The notes under the pieces: generated by a model | The model's database searches: none | Told to the model about the DNA's origin: nothing | What the model saw: the letters and a program-made list of their open reading frames with translations, nothing else | Shown here: positions 14,485 to 24,127 of the stretch, in pieces | How positions within the stretch are numbered: the stretch's first letter is position 1 | Layout of the letters: each line of letters begins with the position of its first letter | Translations under genes and position numbers: made by a program | From: Schaalia sp. lx-260 | GTDB lineage: Bacteria; Actinomycetota; Actinomycetes; Actinomycetales; Actinomycetaceae | DNA length: 64,000 nucleotides | Assembly: GCF_021083645.1 (NCBI RefSeq) | Contig: NZ_JAJNRQ010000002.1 | Coordinates: 1 to 64,000 of the forward strand | Direction: 5' to 3'

Positions 14485-15582
14485 ATGGGAGCTTCACGTA
14501 AAAGCGCATCGGTGTACACAGGAAATGACCGTAATAAGGCTCTTGAAGTTGCACTTGCGCAGATTGATAAACAGTTTGGTAAGGGTTCCGTGATGCGTCT
14601 GGGGGAGGAGACTCGCCCCCCTGTTCAAGTGATTCCTACAGGTTCATTGGCCCTCGATATTGCTTTAGGTGTAGGCGGCTTGCCGCGAGGTCGTGTCATT
14701 GAAATTTATGGTCCTGAATCATCCGGTAAAACAACTGTGGCATTACATGCTGTTGCGAGCGCTCAAAAAGCTGGTGGGAATGCTGCCTTTATTGATGCTG
14801 AACACGCACTTGACCCTGTGTATGCGCGTGCACTTGGTGTGGATACTGATGCTTTGTTAGTGTCACAGCCTGATACAGGTGAACAGGCTTTAGAAATCGC
14901 TGACATGCTGATTCGCTCAGGTGGAATTGACATTATTGTTATTGACTCTGTTGCAGCTTTGGTTCCAAAAGCGGAAATCGAAGGTGAAATGGGGGATTCT
15001 CATGTGGGCTTACAAGCACGATTGATGAGTCAAGCCCTCCGGAAGATTACCGGCGCTCTTTCAGCGACCGGCACGACAGCGATTTTCATTAATCAGCTGC
15101 GTGAAAAAATTGGTGTTTTCTTTGGTTCTCCTGAAACAACAACAGGCGGCAAGGCCCTGAAATTCTACGCATCAGTACGCATTGATGTGCGACGTATTGA
15201 ATCGTTGAAAGACGGAAGCACACTTGTCGGAAACCGTACACGTGCGAAGATTGTGAAAAATAAAATGGCTCCGCCTTTTAAGCAAGCCGAATTTGACATT
15301 GTGTATGGGCAAGGAATTTCTCGTGAAGGTTCCATTATTGATATGGGCGTAGAAACAGGGGTTATCCATAAATCAGGTTCATGGTTCACTTATGAACAAG
15401 ACCAGTTGGGCCAAGGAAAAGAAAATGTCCGAAAGTTCCTTGCTGATAATCCTGAACTTGCTGCAGAAATTGAAAATAAGATTTTAATTGCTGTTGGTAT
15501 TGCACAAGATCCACATGCAGAACTTCAAACAGACGACGCGGCTACTGAGGCAGAGGACCCATCAGCAGAGGCAGGTTTCTGA
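14485..15582 (+). CDS. recA: Recombinase RecA
   Basis: The protein has 365 residues. RecA binds single-stranded DNA, drives strand exchange and triggers LexA self-cleavage. Walker A is GPESSGKTT (about residue 76) and Walker B follows as [30 protein letters not shown] is the classic loop region. The acidic C-terminal tail ([17 protein letters not shown]) is usual. ATG 14485 has only a weak GGAAT upstream but gives the expected N-terminus. SOS control is likely through the LexA box at 14302. recX follows 29 bases later. Confidence 0.98.
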   Translation: MGASRKSASVYTGNDRNKALEVALAQIDKQFGKGSVMRLGEETRPPVQVIPTGSLALDIALGVGGLPRGRVIEIYGPESSGKTTVALHAVASAQKAGGNAAFIDAEHALDPVYARALGVDTDALLVSQPDTGEQALEIADMLIRSGGIDIIVIDSVAALVPKAEIEGEMGDSHVGLQARLMSQALRKITGALSATGTTAIFINQLREKIGVFFGSPETTTGGKALKFYASVRIDVRRIESLKDGSTLVGNRTRAKIVKNKMAPPFKQAEFDIVYGQGISREGSIIDMGVETGVIHKSGSWFTYEQDQLGQGKENVRKFLADNPELAAEIENKILIAVGIAQDPHAELQTDDAATEAEDPSAEAGF

Positions 15583-15611
15583 TACGTGCTCGGTGCTGAA
15601 AGGCCTGAGAA

Positions 15612-16232
15612 ATGGTGCTGTACTCTGATCCAGAAGAATGTCGTGACGCCCGTGAACCACAACGGCGAAAATATGTCTCTCCTGCAGAAAAAATAAGGAA
15701 ACTGCAGGAAAAGAATGCTGCTTTGACCGGTGTTCACGCTGTAGAAGCGGCACGAGAAGTTGCTTTACGTCGTTTAGATTCACATGCGGCTTCTCGTGCT
15801 CAGCTTCGTGAAGCGATACTGTCGCGTGGTTTTTCGCAAGAAATCGCTGAAGAAGTCCTTGATCGGCTTGAAAGTGTAGGCTTAATTGATGACGCTGCGT
15901 ACGCTCGAGCAGTTGTTTCCTCTGCTTTTACGCTCAGCGGGAAAGTTGGCAGAGCCTTGGTGGAGGATTTACGACGCAAAGGAGTAGACGAAAACAATAT
16001 TGCCAGCGCCATTGCCGATATAAGTAGTGAAGATCAATACGAAAAAGCCTGCGAACTAGCACATAAGAAAAAACGAACAATGCTCGCATTGGACACGCAT
16101 GTTGCTCAACGTCGTCTCATGGGAATGCTAGCCAGAAAAGGCTATCCACAGCACATTATTCACAGGGTCGTGCAGGAAAGCTTATCCTCGTGGACCGATC
16201 ACGAATCAGAGGAATATGCATATGACGACTAA
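15612..16232 (+). CDS. recX: Regulatory protein RecX
   Basis: The 206-residue helical protein binds along the RecA filament and limits its activity. The R.LD.HAASRAQLREAI...GF.....V.DRL...GLIDDAAYA start is the RecX hallmark, followed by two more three-helix repeats (RALVEDLRRKGV, RRLMGMLARKGY). A basic 45-residue extension precedes the first repeat. It lies directly downstream of recA and probably shares its transcript. ATG 15612 follows AAAGGCCTGAG. Confidence 0.92.
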   Translation: MVLYSDPEECRDAREPQRRKYVSPAEKIRKLQEKNAALTGVHAVEAAREVALRRLDSHAASRAQLREAILSRGFSQEIAEEVLDRLESVGLIDDAAYARAVVSSAFTLSGKVGRALVEDLRRKGVDENNIASAIADISSEDQYEKACELAHKKKRTMLALDTHVAQRRLMGMLARKGYPQHIIHRVVQESLSSWTDHESEEYAYDD

Positions 16233-16275
16233 CTCTGAATACCGCAGAAAGCCATCTTTGCCCCAGGAACACAAC

Positions 16276-16782
16276 ATGGAGACAATCACTGATCGCACAG
16301 ATACGGCAGCCCTCATTCATCGACTAGCAGAGTATCAACTAACAATTGCCTGCGCTGAATCTTTAACAGGCGGCGCTTTATGCGCGCGCTTTGTGGACAG
16401 CGCGGGAGCTTCTCACGTGTTACGTGGCGGCGTATGCGCATATGCAACTGACCTGAAAACTGGTTTGCTGGACGTTTCACCTGAGCTTCTCGAACAGCAT
16501 GGTCCAGTACACCGTGATGTTGCTATCGAAATGGCACAGAATGTGCGTGCCCTTTTACATGCTGATATTGGTTTGAGTACAACCGGTGTCGCAGGACCAG
16601 GACCAGCAGATGGGCACGAAGCTGGAACAGTGCACATAGCTCTTGCATGGGATGGCGGATATGCGCATCGTGAATATCATTTTGTCGGTGATCGCACGCA
16701 TGTACGTACTCAAACCGTGGAATGTGTACTTCGTCTGCTATCGGTTCTCGTGGAAGGAAAAGAAATATCAGAAACTGTGTGA
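16276..16782 (+). CDS. pncC: Nicotinamide-nucleotide amidase (PncC / CinA C-terminal domain)
   Basis: The enzyme removes the amide from nicotinamide mononucleotide for NAD recycling. It is a stand-alone CinA C-terminal domain of about 168 residues: CAESLTGGALCARFVDSAGAS (active-site Ser in ESLTGG), a YA..LK..LL segment and TTGVAGPGPADG. I choose ATG 16276 (CAGGAAC upstream) because it places ESLTGG at the usual distance; ATGs at 16216 and 16222 overlap the end of recX and are possible. It sits between recA-recX and miaB, a common actinobacterial order. Confidence 0.88.
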   Translation: METITDRTDTAALIHRLAEYQLTIACAESLTGGALCARFVDSAGASHVLRGGVCAYATDLKTGLLDVSPELLEQHGPVHRDVAIEMAQNVRALLHADIGLSTTGVAGPGPADGHEAGTVHIALAWDGGYAHREYHFVGDRTHVRTQTVECVLRLLSVLVEGKEISETV

Positions 16783-16849
16783 GAAATGAAAAATCCACAC
16801 TCTGATCCTCAGCTTTGTACTCAGTCGTAATGCCTAAAGGAAAAGAAAC

Positions 16850-16936
16850 ATGAGTTTTCTTGAAAACTTCCTCAACTCGTATGCGTCCTCAGGCAATACG
16901 AAGCTAGGGGAACAGCTTGTTGTCCTCACGGAGTGA
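16850..16936 (+). CDS. Possible 28-residue small protein or leader peptide
   Basis: ATG 16850 is preceded by AAAGGAAAAG at good distance, and the frame runs MSFLENFLNSYASS... to TGA at 16934. It is amphipathic and lies 66 bases upstream of miaB in an otherwise empty gap. It may be a real small protein, a translated leader, or chance. No family is known to me. Confidence 0.3.
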   Translation: MSFLENFLNSYASSGNTKLGEQLVVLTE

Positions 16937-17002
16937 GAGAACTACCTCATCACCCCTTTTTGAACACGGAATACAGATCAAAAAGACCTAGAATCGACGA
17001 CG

Positions 17003-18535
17003 ATGACTCTTGAAATGAACACCACGTTGCCGCGCACCTACGCAGTGCGCACTTTAGGCTGCCAAATGAATGAGCATGATTCGGAACGTATTGCCGGTCT
17101 GCTTGACGGTGCTGGCCTTGTCCCTGTCGATTTAGTTCCTGAAGCCGCAGCACGCGCGACAGATGCGGGCGATATGGGCGCTGATGTTGTTGTCATTAAT
17201 ACATGTTCTGTACGTGAAAATGCTGCTACACGCCTATTCGGTAATCTAGGCCAATTAGCCGCTGTTAAACGTGAACGCCCCGGAATGCAAATTGCTGTTG
17301 GAGGATGCCTCGCTCAGCAAATGCGTGACGGGATCATCGAGAAAGCCCCCTGGGTGGATGCTGTTTTTGGGACACATAACATTGATGTGCTGCCTGTCCT
17401 CCTTGCGCGTGCCGAACATAATCGTCGCGCTGCCGTTGAAATTGAAGAAGCGCTGAAAGTTTTCCCCTCCACACTGCCAACTCACCGTGAAAGTGCTTAT
17501 GCCGCGTGGGTATCTATATCCGTAGGCTGTAATAACACGTGCACATTCTGTATCGTGCCGCACCTGCGCGGAAAAGAACGGGACCGTCGCCCAGGTGACA
17601 TTCTTGCTGAAGTTGAAGCTGTTGTCGCTGAAGGCGCTATTGAAGTCACACTACTAGGGCAAAACGTGAACTCCTACGGTGTGGGTTTCGGTGAAAGAGG
17701 GGCTTTTGCTCAGCTTCTACGTGCTGTCGGCACTATTGATGGGCTTGAACGAGTACGTTTCACAAGTCCACACCCTGCTGCTTTCACCGATGACGTGATT
17801 GAAGCTATGGCGCAAACACCTACAGTGATGCCTAGCCTCCATATGCCTTTACAGTCCGGATCTGACGCGGTTTTAAGGCAAATGCGTCGCTCGTACCGGC
17901 GGCAAAAATTTATGGGCATCTTAGACCGTGTGCGTGCAGCTATCCCTGAAGCGGCGATCACCACGGACATTATTGTGGGATTCCCAGGGGAAACTGAGGA
18001 GGACTTCCAACAGACATTAGAAGTGATGGAGGAAGCACGATTCTCCTCTGCATACACTTTCATATATTCCAAACGCCCAGGAACGCCCGCTGCTGATCGT
18101 GACGATCAAGTACCAGAAGACGTGGCTTTAGAACGCTATAAACGCTTGCTTGCCCTCCAAGAGCGTATCTGCGCTGAAGATAATGCGGCCCTTGTGGGAA
18201 CAGAAGTTGAAGTCCTGATCGCTGAAGGGAAAGGTCGTAAAGACGGCGCTACTTCGCGTATTTCAGGCCGTGCACGTGATAATCGCCTTGTTCATGTTGC
18301 AGTGCCGGAGGGCTTACCTGATATGTATAAGCCGCGTCCAGGTGATATTGTGCGTGCCACTGTCACTTACGGGGCGCCGCACCATTTGATTGCTGATTCA
18401 GCGCTTAGTGGAGGCTTATTCGATGTGCGTCGTACACGTGCAGGTGACGCATGGCAAGCACGACAAGCTGCCGAGGAAGCCGCAAAAGACACACGAGTAC
18501 AGTTGGGTATTCCCACACTGAAAATCCGAGCATAA
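17003..18535 (+). CDS. miaB: tRNA-2-methylthio-N6-dimethylallyladenosine synthase MiaB
   Basis: This 510-residue radical-SAM enzyme adds the methylthio group to i6A37 of tRNA, following MiaA. The N-terminal UPF0004 domain has the three cluster cysteines in [21 protein letters not shown] and GGCLAQQ. The radical SAM motif is CNNTCTFC in a conserved [21 protein letters not shown] context. A TRAM domain follows at about 410-475. A 35-residue C-terminal tail is extra. miaA follows 23 bases later, so the two steps of the modification are encoded together. Confidence 0.97.
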   Translation: MTLEMNTTLPRTYAVRTLGCQMNEHDSERIAGLLDGAGLVPVDLVPEAAARATDAGDMGADVVVINTCSVRENAATRLFGNLGQLAAVKRERPGMQIAVGGCLAQQMRDGIIEKAPWVDAVFGTHNIDVLPVLLARAEHNRRAAVEIEEALKVFPSTLPTHRESAYAAWVSISVGCNNTCTFCIVPHLRGKERDRRPGDILAEVEAVVAEGAIEVTLLGQNVNSYGVGFGERGAFAQLLRAVGTIDGLERVRFTSPHPAAFTDDVIEAMAQTPTVMPSLHMPLQSGSDAVLRQMRRSYRRQKFMGILDRVRAAIPEAAITTDIIVGFPGETEEDFQQTLEVMEEARFSSAYTFIYSKRPGTPAADRDDQVPEDVALERYKRLLALQERICAEDNAALVGTEVEVLIAEGKGRKDGATSRISGRARDNRLVHVAVPEGLPDMYKPRPGDIVRATVTYGAPHHLIADSALSGGLFDVRRTRAGDAWQARQAAEEAAKDTRVQLGIPTLKIRA

Positions 18536-18558
18536 GTGCGTATAAGAACGGGTTAATC

Positions 18559-19650
18559 ATGGGAGGCTACGAGTTACCTGAAATATCAGGTGACCTTTCT
18601 GTGCCTGCGCGCGTAGAGGGGGAGGGTACGCAAAGCATGGGGGAGGGACCTTCTTCCACTCGTGAGCTATCATCAAGCGCTGCTCTCCCTCGGTTAGCTC
18701 AACCGTGGAAACTCATAGTTGCTGTGGTGGGCGCAACTGCCTCCGGAAAAAGTGACCTTGCACTTGATCTTGCTGAAAAACTGCCTGAATACCTTGAGGC
18801 TCCGGGGAATGCGGAACTTATTTCTGCAGATTCTATGCAGTTTTATCGCGGCATGAATATTGGGACCGCAAAGACTCCCCTTGAAGATCGTCGCGGGATT
18901 CCTCACTATCACATTGACACTTTGGATATCACACAGGAAGCCTCAGCCGCCCTGTACCAGCAGCAAGCCCGCGCAGATGTGAGGCAGATTCATTCACGCG
19001 GAAATATGGTGATTGTTGCCGGTGGGTCGGGACTTTACCAGCGTGCGCTTCTTGACGTTATTGATTTCCCGGGCACTGACCCTGCTATTCGACGACGTTT
19101 AGAAGCCGAAGCGCAGAGGCTCGCTGATACTCATGAACTTCATCGGCGACTTGCCGAAAATGATCCTGTAGCTGCGCGGCACATTGACCCGAATAATACG
19201 CGACGCATTATTCGAGCGCTTGAAGTCATTGAACTGACAGGGAAACCTTATTCTGCAACTATGCCGCAGCGTGTCTATTACCAGCCGACTGTGATGCTTG
19301 GGATACAACGTCCCCTAGAAGAACTTGATACACGTATTGCGGTGCGCACACAAAAGATGTTCGACGAGGGCCTAGTTGAAGAAGTTCATTCTTTGATTCC
19401 GCTGGGATTACGTGAAGGTAAGACCGCTTCAAAAGCAACAGGTTACGCTCAGGCTTTGGCCTATATTGATGGGCATATCAGTCTGGACGAGGCCCGCGAC
19501 TCGGTGGCATTAGCGACCCGTCAGTTGGCGAGGCGACAATTAAAGTGGCTGCGCCCAGATCATCGGGTGATATGGCTGCCACCTGCTGCACCAGAACAAC
19601 TGCTGGAGCAGGCTGTACAAGCTGTGACATATCATCTTGCCCGTTGCTAA
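18559..19650 (+). CDS. miaA: tRNA dimethylallyltransferase MiaA
   Basis: The enzyme transfers a dimethylallyl group to A37 of tRNAs reading UNN codons. Motifs: P-loop GATASGKSDLALDLA, ISADSMQFYRGMNIGTAK, PHYHID and GGSGLYQRAL, then NTRRIIRALEV. The start is uncertain: ATG 18559 (weak site) gives 363 residues with a ~55-residue disordered head; ATG 18637 has GGAGG 11 bases upstream and gives a shorter head. It is convergent with the reverse-strand exporter genes. Confidence 0.95.
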   Translation: MGGYELPEISGDLSVPARVEGEGTQSMGEGPSSTRELSSSAALPRLAQPWKLIVAVVGATASGKSDLALDLAEKLPEYLEAPGNAELISADSMQFYRGMNIGTAKTPLEDRRGIPHYHIDTLDITQEASAALYQQQARADVRQIHSRGNMVIVAGGSGLYQRALLDVIDFPGTDPAIRRRLEAEAQRLADTHELHRRLAENDPVAARHIDPNNTRRIIRALEVIELTGKPYSATMPQRVYYQPTVMLGIQRPLEELDTRIAVRTQKMFDEGLVEEVHSLIPLGLREGKTASKATGYAQALAYIDGHISLDEARDSVALATRQLARRQLKWLRPDHRVIWLPPAAPEQLLEQAVQAVTYHLARC

Positions 19651-19770
19651 TACCCTTACAGGCAGGGCTGTGTACATGTCTTGCTTCTGATTCTGACAGA
19701 AGCATGAAAGTGTGTCATTTCCACTTATCCCTCATGAATGACGTGTGTAAATTATTCACAACATATGACA

Positions 19771-20529
19771 CTACGCCTTTTTATGTGACCCTTGACGGAT
19801 TCTCTGACGCAGGGCATATAAAGCAAATAATGCAAGAACGCAATTTACAAGACTGACGACAACCTCAAAGAAAATATATGAAAAAAGATCGGACTGAGGG
19901 GCTTCGATACTACTGATGAGGTGCCAAAACGGAAAATACATAAAAAGAGCTGACAAAGGCGCAGGATAGCTGTGTAATGGAACAAGCGCCCCCGTGCTGA
20001 GTGGCAGCATAGCGATGAAAGTATTCAGAAGGAGAAAAGGGTCCTGAGTCAAAGGAGCGCATGTTGCGCACAGGAAACCGAGAGCACATCCTGCAACTGC
20101 GGTGCAAGGTAATAAGAGACATGCGCGTGTCATGATAGGTGAAAATGGAGTAAAACAGAGCATTAACGCCCCAATTGACACAAGACCTGATAAAACGCCA
20201 GAGAAAGCAGATAATGTGCTGTGGGGGCACCAATATGCTGTGTCGAAACGTCTGTAAGTGAGGACCTGAGGGAGGATACCGTTTGTATTGTCAGTAACCA
20301 CGCTCAAAGTGAATGTGCTGGCGCTGATGATAACTGTGCCAAGTAAAATAAATCGGCAAGCCACGGCATCCAGTAGGGGAGCGCCCAGAGCTTTTCCCAA
20401 GAAAACCGAGGCAATAATCTCAAGAAGCGGAGCCGCTATAAGAGAAACGCATAGGGTACGACCTGTTGCCCAGTAATGCGATGAAGTACGGGAAAGCAAA
20501 AGGGCGGATAAAAAACGTGAAAACCACAT
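19771..20529 (-). CDS. ABC-2 type transporter permease, second subunit
   Basis: I place the start at ATG 20529-20527 (MWFSRFLSALLLSRT), which overlaps the previous gene's stop as TGATG; longer starts at 20574 or 20607 would overlap that gene needlessly. The protein has 252 residues with about six hydrophobic helices and no soluble domain. With the ATPase (21313-22290) and the other permease it would form an exporter of unknown substrate. A 7-bp hairpin (GCTTCTG/CAGAAGC, 19684-19704) lies between this gene and miaA and may end both transcripts. The block has lower GC than its neighbours and breaks the usual miaA-dapF link, suggesting acquisition. Confidence 0.7.
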   Translation of the reverse strand: MWFSRFLSALLLSRTSSHYWATGRTLCVSLIAAPLLEIIASVFLGKALGAPLLDAVACRFILLGTVIISASTFTLSVVTDNTNGILPQVLTYRRFDTAYWCPHSTLSAFSGVLSGLVSIGALMLCFTPFSPIMTRACLLLPCTAVAGCALGFLCATCAPLTQDPFLLLNTFIAMLPLSTGALVPLHSYPAPLSALFMYFPFWHLISSIEAPQSDLFSYIFFEVVVSLVNCVLALFALYALRQRIRQGSHKKA

Positions 20530-21306
20530 CAGCGGGCCCCGATCTTTCCGCTCTTGTAGGCGTGATGTGCGCATAGGATACATAAGGAGCAACCAAAGAA
20601 AGTCCATCCGGTGATTGTTCCTAAGGCGTAGAGTACTTCAGAGCACGTGAATCCCTCAGCAGATGACAAAAATACTGGCAGCTTATACATAAGAGAAAAT
20701 AGGCGCATAGTCGGCGAAATGCTCCGTATAACTATTTCCCAGAGGGAATGACCTTGTGCGTCCCATAGAACCCCTGAAAAGAGGAGGAGTGGAGTTAAAA
20801 GAAGTGATTCATAAGCCATCGCATGTGTAGTTAATACGAAAATACAAGCAACGATCAGAGTAACGCCGAATAAACCTGCCCATGACAGTGTCATAAGGAA
20901 AATCAAATGAGGCAGTAAAGGCAAAAGAAGCGACATGGAAAGGTGGCCGTGACCAGGAATAATCCATATCAGTGTGGCAAGTGGGAAAGACAGAAGCGAA
21001 AAGACTGAAACGCTTGAAATAAGGGCAATAAGGACAAAGACACGTGATGTACGTGACGTAAAAAGATAAAGTAAAGTCCCTCGCCTACGTTCAAAACTGA
21101 TGATTCCTGCAGCGCTGGTAGAAGTTGCCCACATGCCAATGAGGGCGGTACGAATAAAGGCCGCATATGGGTCAGTTTCCCACGCAATGACAGCAAAACG
21201 TTGAGTGATCCCAGCAGTAAAAGTAGCGAAGAACATGAGGTGAACGAAATAAGTAACTGAAGCGTACTGATGCCAAAAAAAAGAAAGCTATTCGTATGCG
21301 GTTCAT
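20529..21306 (-). pseudogene. ABC-2 type permease, first subunit, frameshifted at an A8 tract
   Basis: The long frame (ATG 21236 to stop at 20529) encodes 235 residues with about six helices, but ATG 21236 has no ribosome-binding site and would start late. An ATG at 21304-21306, 6 bases after the ATPase stop, begins MNRIRIAFFF and then leaves frame at a run of eight T on the reverse strand (21275-21282). With seven T the frame continues smoothly into WHQYASVTYFVHLMFFATFTAG of the long frame, restoring a normal first transmembrane helix. This is either a true mutation, phase variation, slippage during expression, or a sequencing error in a homopolymer. Confidence 0.6.
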
Positions 21307-21312
21307 GAAAAT

Positions 21313-22290
21313 CTATCTTTCAGGAGCATTTCTGCGTGACAGATATATGAAAGCGTCCTGAAGCTGAGCATTTGTTAGGCGAATATCTTGCGGAATAGGA
21401 ATTTTTTGTCGCGTGCAGTATGTGTGGATGAAAGCAACGAGATCATCAGGATTTTTGTGCCAGTAGAAAGTGGCTTTCCAATGTACACCGACGGGTCTGA
21501 GGCTGACTGCTCCTTGATCTCCTAAAAGGGTACGGCAGGTCTTTTCATCAAAGCGAGCGAGGTTGTGGGCTGCTATAAGCGTGTGTGCGACCTGCGTGAG
21601 GCCTGCGTAAGAGATGATGTCGTGAGAGGTTCCTTGCGCAATAAAAGATCCGTGGTCCATAAGAACAATGCGTGTGGCGAGGTCTTCGATTTCTTCCATT
21701 GAATGACTGGTGAGGATAATTCCTGTTCCTTCGCAGGCAATACGTGCTATGAGCGAACGAATATGTAAGGCACTATCAGGATCAAGTCCCATTGTGGCTT
21801 CGTCGAGGATAAGAATACGTGTATGTCCCAGGAGTGCTCTAGCGATGTGGAGTCGTTGATATTGCCCTCGCGAAAGCGCGCCTGCCTCTGTATGACTTTG
21901 CTGCGTGAGGTCCACTAAACGCAGGAGACGCATGATGTGCTGGTCATGTTCTTTTGGAGGGATTGAAGCAAGGGAAGCGAAAAATCTGAGGTTTGCTTCT
22001 ACGGTTGAACGAAGGTAGAAACCGCTGTCGCCACCTAAGGAAACACCGATAAATCTGCGGGCTGCTAAAGGGCGTTTGAGGGCATTAACTCCACATATTG
22101 TGAGGCTGCCAGAAGTCGGAGCCAGCATGGTAGTGCACAGAGAAACGAGCGTTGTTTTTCCTGCCCCATTGAGGCCGACGAGTCCTAAAATTTCACCAGA
22201 ATCCAGTGTGAAAGATACATGGTTAACAGCGCGTACACTAGAGTGTGGGGCACGGAAATCACGGACAAGATCAGAAGCTGTTAAAAGCAT
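21313..22290 (-). CDS. ABC transporter ATP-binding protein (exporter, DrrA/NatA-like)
   Basis: The protein has 325 residues. Walker A is GLNGAGKTT, Walker B is ILILDEATMGLDP and the switch is LTSHSMEE. The signature is LSRGQYQRL instead of LSGGQ, a tolerated but uncommon change. A C-terminal ~100-residue domain follows the nucleotide-binding part, as in drug and peptide exporters of this class. The start overlaps the end of the upstream ORF by 10 bases, and the permease start is 6 bases after its stop, so the four reverse-strand genes form one operon. The substrate is unknown. Confidence 0.88.
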   Translation of the reverse strand: MLLTASDLVRDFRAPHSSVRAVNHVSFTLDSGEILGLVGLNGAGKTTLVSLCTTMLAPTSGSLTICGVNALKRPLAARRFIGVSLGGDSGFYLRSTVEANLRFFASLASIPPKEHDQHIMRLLRLVDLTQQSHTEAGALSRGQYQRLHIARALLGHTRILILDEATMGLDPDSALHIRSLIARIACEGTGIILTSHSMEEIEDLATRIVLMDHGSFIAQGTSHDIISYAGLTQVAHTLIAAHNLARFDEKTCRTLLGDQGAVSLRPVGVHWKATFYWHKNPDDLVAFIHTYCTRQKIPIPQDIRLTNAQLQDAFIYLSRRNAPER

Positions 22291-22982
22291 ACTTCCTCTA
22301 TTTTTCTCATTTTGATGGCCCTAGACATGTGTATTCCAAGAGGATCTAATATGCGTATCTTGTTTATTTCTGAAGATAGCTGGGTCTGTCCATTTTTATA
22401 TAAACTCGATACGAGTATTTTTCCTGCGGTGTCTAGTGAAGTTAAAGCGCCAATTAATGTGAATTCTTTTACTGCCATTAATGCATAATAATTTGAAATC
22501 GCGGCAAGTATTACTCCGCATTTTATTAATGTGTCATATGAGCCATATTTCAATAAATCTTTTCTTTGTCTTAAAATTATTGATGAGGCAATCGTGTAGT
22601 TTCCAAAAAATAAAATGTATCCATCTATATCGTTGGAAAAGCTAAGAATATCTCGTTTTTGGAAATGGTCAAAAACTAATTCTTTTTCTATAGGAGGTAG
22701 CTGCGCTAAGCGCAGGTATTCTTCATAAAAAGTCTTGGGATCTGTTATCTGGCGGACACCTAAATCAGTAGCGTAAGTAGGGGCGCATAGAGGTGGATAA
22801 TGGGGACATGAGATACCTTCCTTGGATTTGCTCACTTGATCAGTCTGCTTTGTCTTAAGGAAAGAAATATTATTTTTCTCAACATGTGGACTTAGGTCCG
22901 TGATAGGGAAGGAGTACGTGTGTTTTTGACTCTCATTGAGGGGCAAAGGTGTAATGCATACAAAGCGTGAGGTGCTTACCAT
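22281..22982 (-). CDS. AT-rich ORF, possible SagB/nitroreductase-like oxidoreductase, probably N-terminally truncated
   Basis: From ATG 22982 the ORF has 233 residues, with no ribosome-binding site worth the name. The same frame stays open upstream to a stop at 23154-23156 and reads IDSCGAAVSFPLFCRIYP... and DSGRYVFDTSLLWQM, protein-like sequence with no start codon. That region recalls the RxxPS.G..(Y/F)P segment and the G.Y.YD step of SagB-type flavin dehydrogenases. A later RKDLLKYGSYDTLIKCGVILAAISNYYALMA resembles the helix holding the flavin in that family. Such enzymes are often encoded with ATPase-plus-two-permease exporters (streptolysin-like loci), as here. No precursor peptide or cyclodehydratase is nearby. 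The GC content is far below that of the neighbours. The family call is tentative. Confidence 0.4.
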   Translation of the reverse strand: MVSTSRFVCITPLPLNESQKHTYSFPITDLSPHVEKNNISFLKTKQTDQVSKSKEGISCPHYPPLCAPTYATDLGVRQITDPKTFYEEYLRLAQLPPIEKELVFDHFQKRDILSFSNDIDGYILFFGNYTIASSIILRQRKDLLKYGSYDTLIKCGVILAAISNYYALMAVKEFTLIGALTSLDTAGKILVSSLYKNGQTQLSSEINKIRILDPLGIHMSRAIKMRKIEEVCF

Positions 22983-23142
22983 CTGCCAGAGAAGTGACGT
23001 GTCGAAAACGTACCTCCCACTATCAACATTTTGTGGACGCGCCGCAAAGTAGGAAGGATAAATACGACAAAATAAGGGGAAAGAAACCGCTGCACCACAC
23101 GAATCAATTGCGGTATATGAGGGCAGGTAAAGGACAGAACAT

Positions 23143-24114
23143 ATGTCACTACTTCAAAGATCAATGATATTGGCAAAAGGGCATGGCACAGGAAACACTT
23201 TTGTCCTCTGTGATGATCCTGATAATACGTATGACATATCTGCCCAACAGGTTGCATTGTGGTGTTCACCTACACGCGGTATAGGTGCTGATGGTTTTAT
23301 ACGTTGTGTGCGCCACGGTGACATGTGGTTCATGGATTACCGTAACGCTGATGGTTCACTGGCGGAAATGTGCGGAAATGGTGTGCGTGTTTTCGTACAC
23401 CACCTGCGTAGGCGTGGCTACATTAGCCTCGATGAAGGCCAGTCAATTGACGTGCGCACACGAGGAGGAATCCGTCGTGTCACCCTCATTCCCACGCCGC
23501 AGTATGTAGATGCAAGAAAAAATAACACCTCACAAATCCCTGAGATATCAAACGAAACAGGGTTGCCTAGCAGCACAGAGCAGGCAGAAAACTGGTATTG
23601 CGTGGATATGGGCCAGGCACGCACCAACGGTAGGGAAGAAACAAGGATACGTGTACCGGGCCTGCCCGATACTTACCGTTCAATTCACGTGGATATGCCA
23701 AATCCTCATGAAGTCATTGACGTTCGAGATGAAAAAGCCCTTGAAAATGCTGTATTACCGACAGTAGATGCGGCATATGCCCCCGAATTTTTACGTCCTG
23801 TGTACGATCCTGTCCCACCTCACGGCACGAATCTTGAACTCACAGTTGATATAACGACTCCGAGCGATATCAACGCGGAACGTGGTCGTTTACTTATGCG
23901 TGTATTAGAACGTGGCGTGGGCGAAACTGCTTCATGCGGTACCGGCTGCTGTGCTGCGGCTGTTGCTGCGGCACGTAGACGAGGGGAGGATGCTCCACGT
24001 ACATGGCATGTGCATATTCCCGGTGGCATGGTTGAGATCGACTTAGGAGACTCTGATTTTGCGCCAGTTTTACTGAAAGGCCCTGCTGCCCATATCGCAG
24101 ATATTACATGGTGA
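23143..24114 (+). CDS. dapF: Diaminopimelate epimerase DapF
   Basis: The enzyme converts LL- to meso-diaminopimelate for lysine and, in many bacteria, peptidoglycan. The two catalytic cysteines are in EMCGNGVR (about residue 78) and ETASCGTGCCAAA (about 265). The 323-residue length is slightly above the usual 270-290 owing to an insert around residues 125-155. ATG 23143 follows AAAGGA; ATG 23164 (MILAKGHGTGN) is the alternative. It is convergent with the rsmC-like gene, 13 bases apart. Confidence 0.96.
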   Translation: MSLLQRSMILAKGHGTGNTFVLCDDPDNTYDISAQQVALWCSPTRGIGADGFIRCVRHGDMWFMDYRNADGSLAEMCGNGVRVFVHHLRRRGYISLDEGQSIDVRTRGGIRRVTLIPTPQYVDARKNNTSQIPEISNETGLPSSTEQAENWYCVDMGQARTNGREETRIRVPGLPDTYRSIHVDMPNPHEVIDVRDEKALENAVLPTVDAAYAPEFLRPVYDPVPPHGTNLELTVDITTPSDINAERGRLLMRVLERGVGETASCGTGCCAAAVAAARRRGEDAPRTWHVHIPGGMVEIDLGDSDFAPVLLKGPAAHIADITW

Positions 24115-24127
24115 CATTTACACCTGA

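Noticed and set aside
22976-23269. 97-codon reverse ORF antisense to the dapF start
   Set aside because: It competes with a different frame that continues the 22281-22982 protein, and its composition is not convincing.
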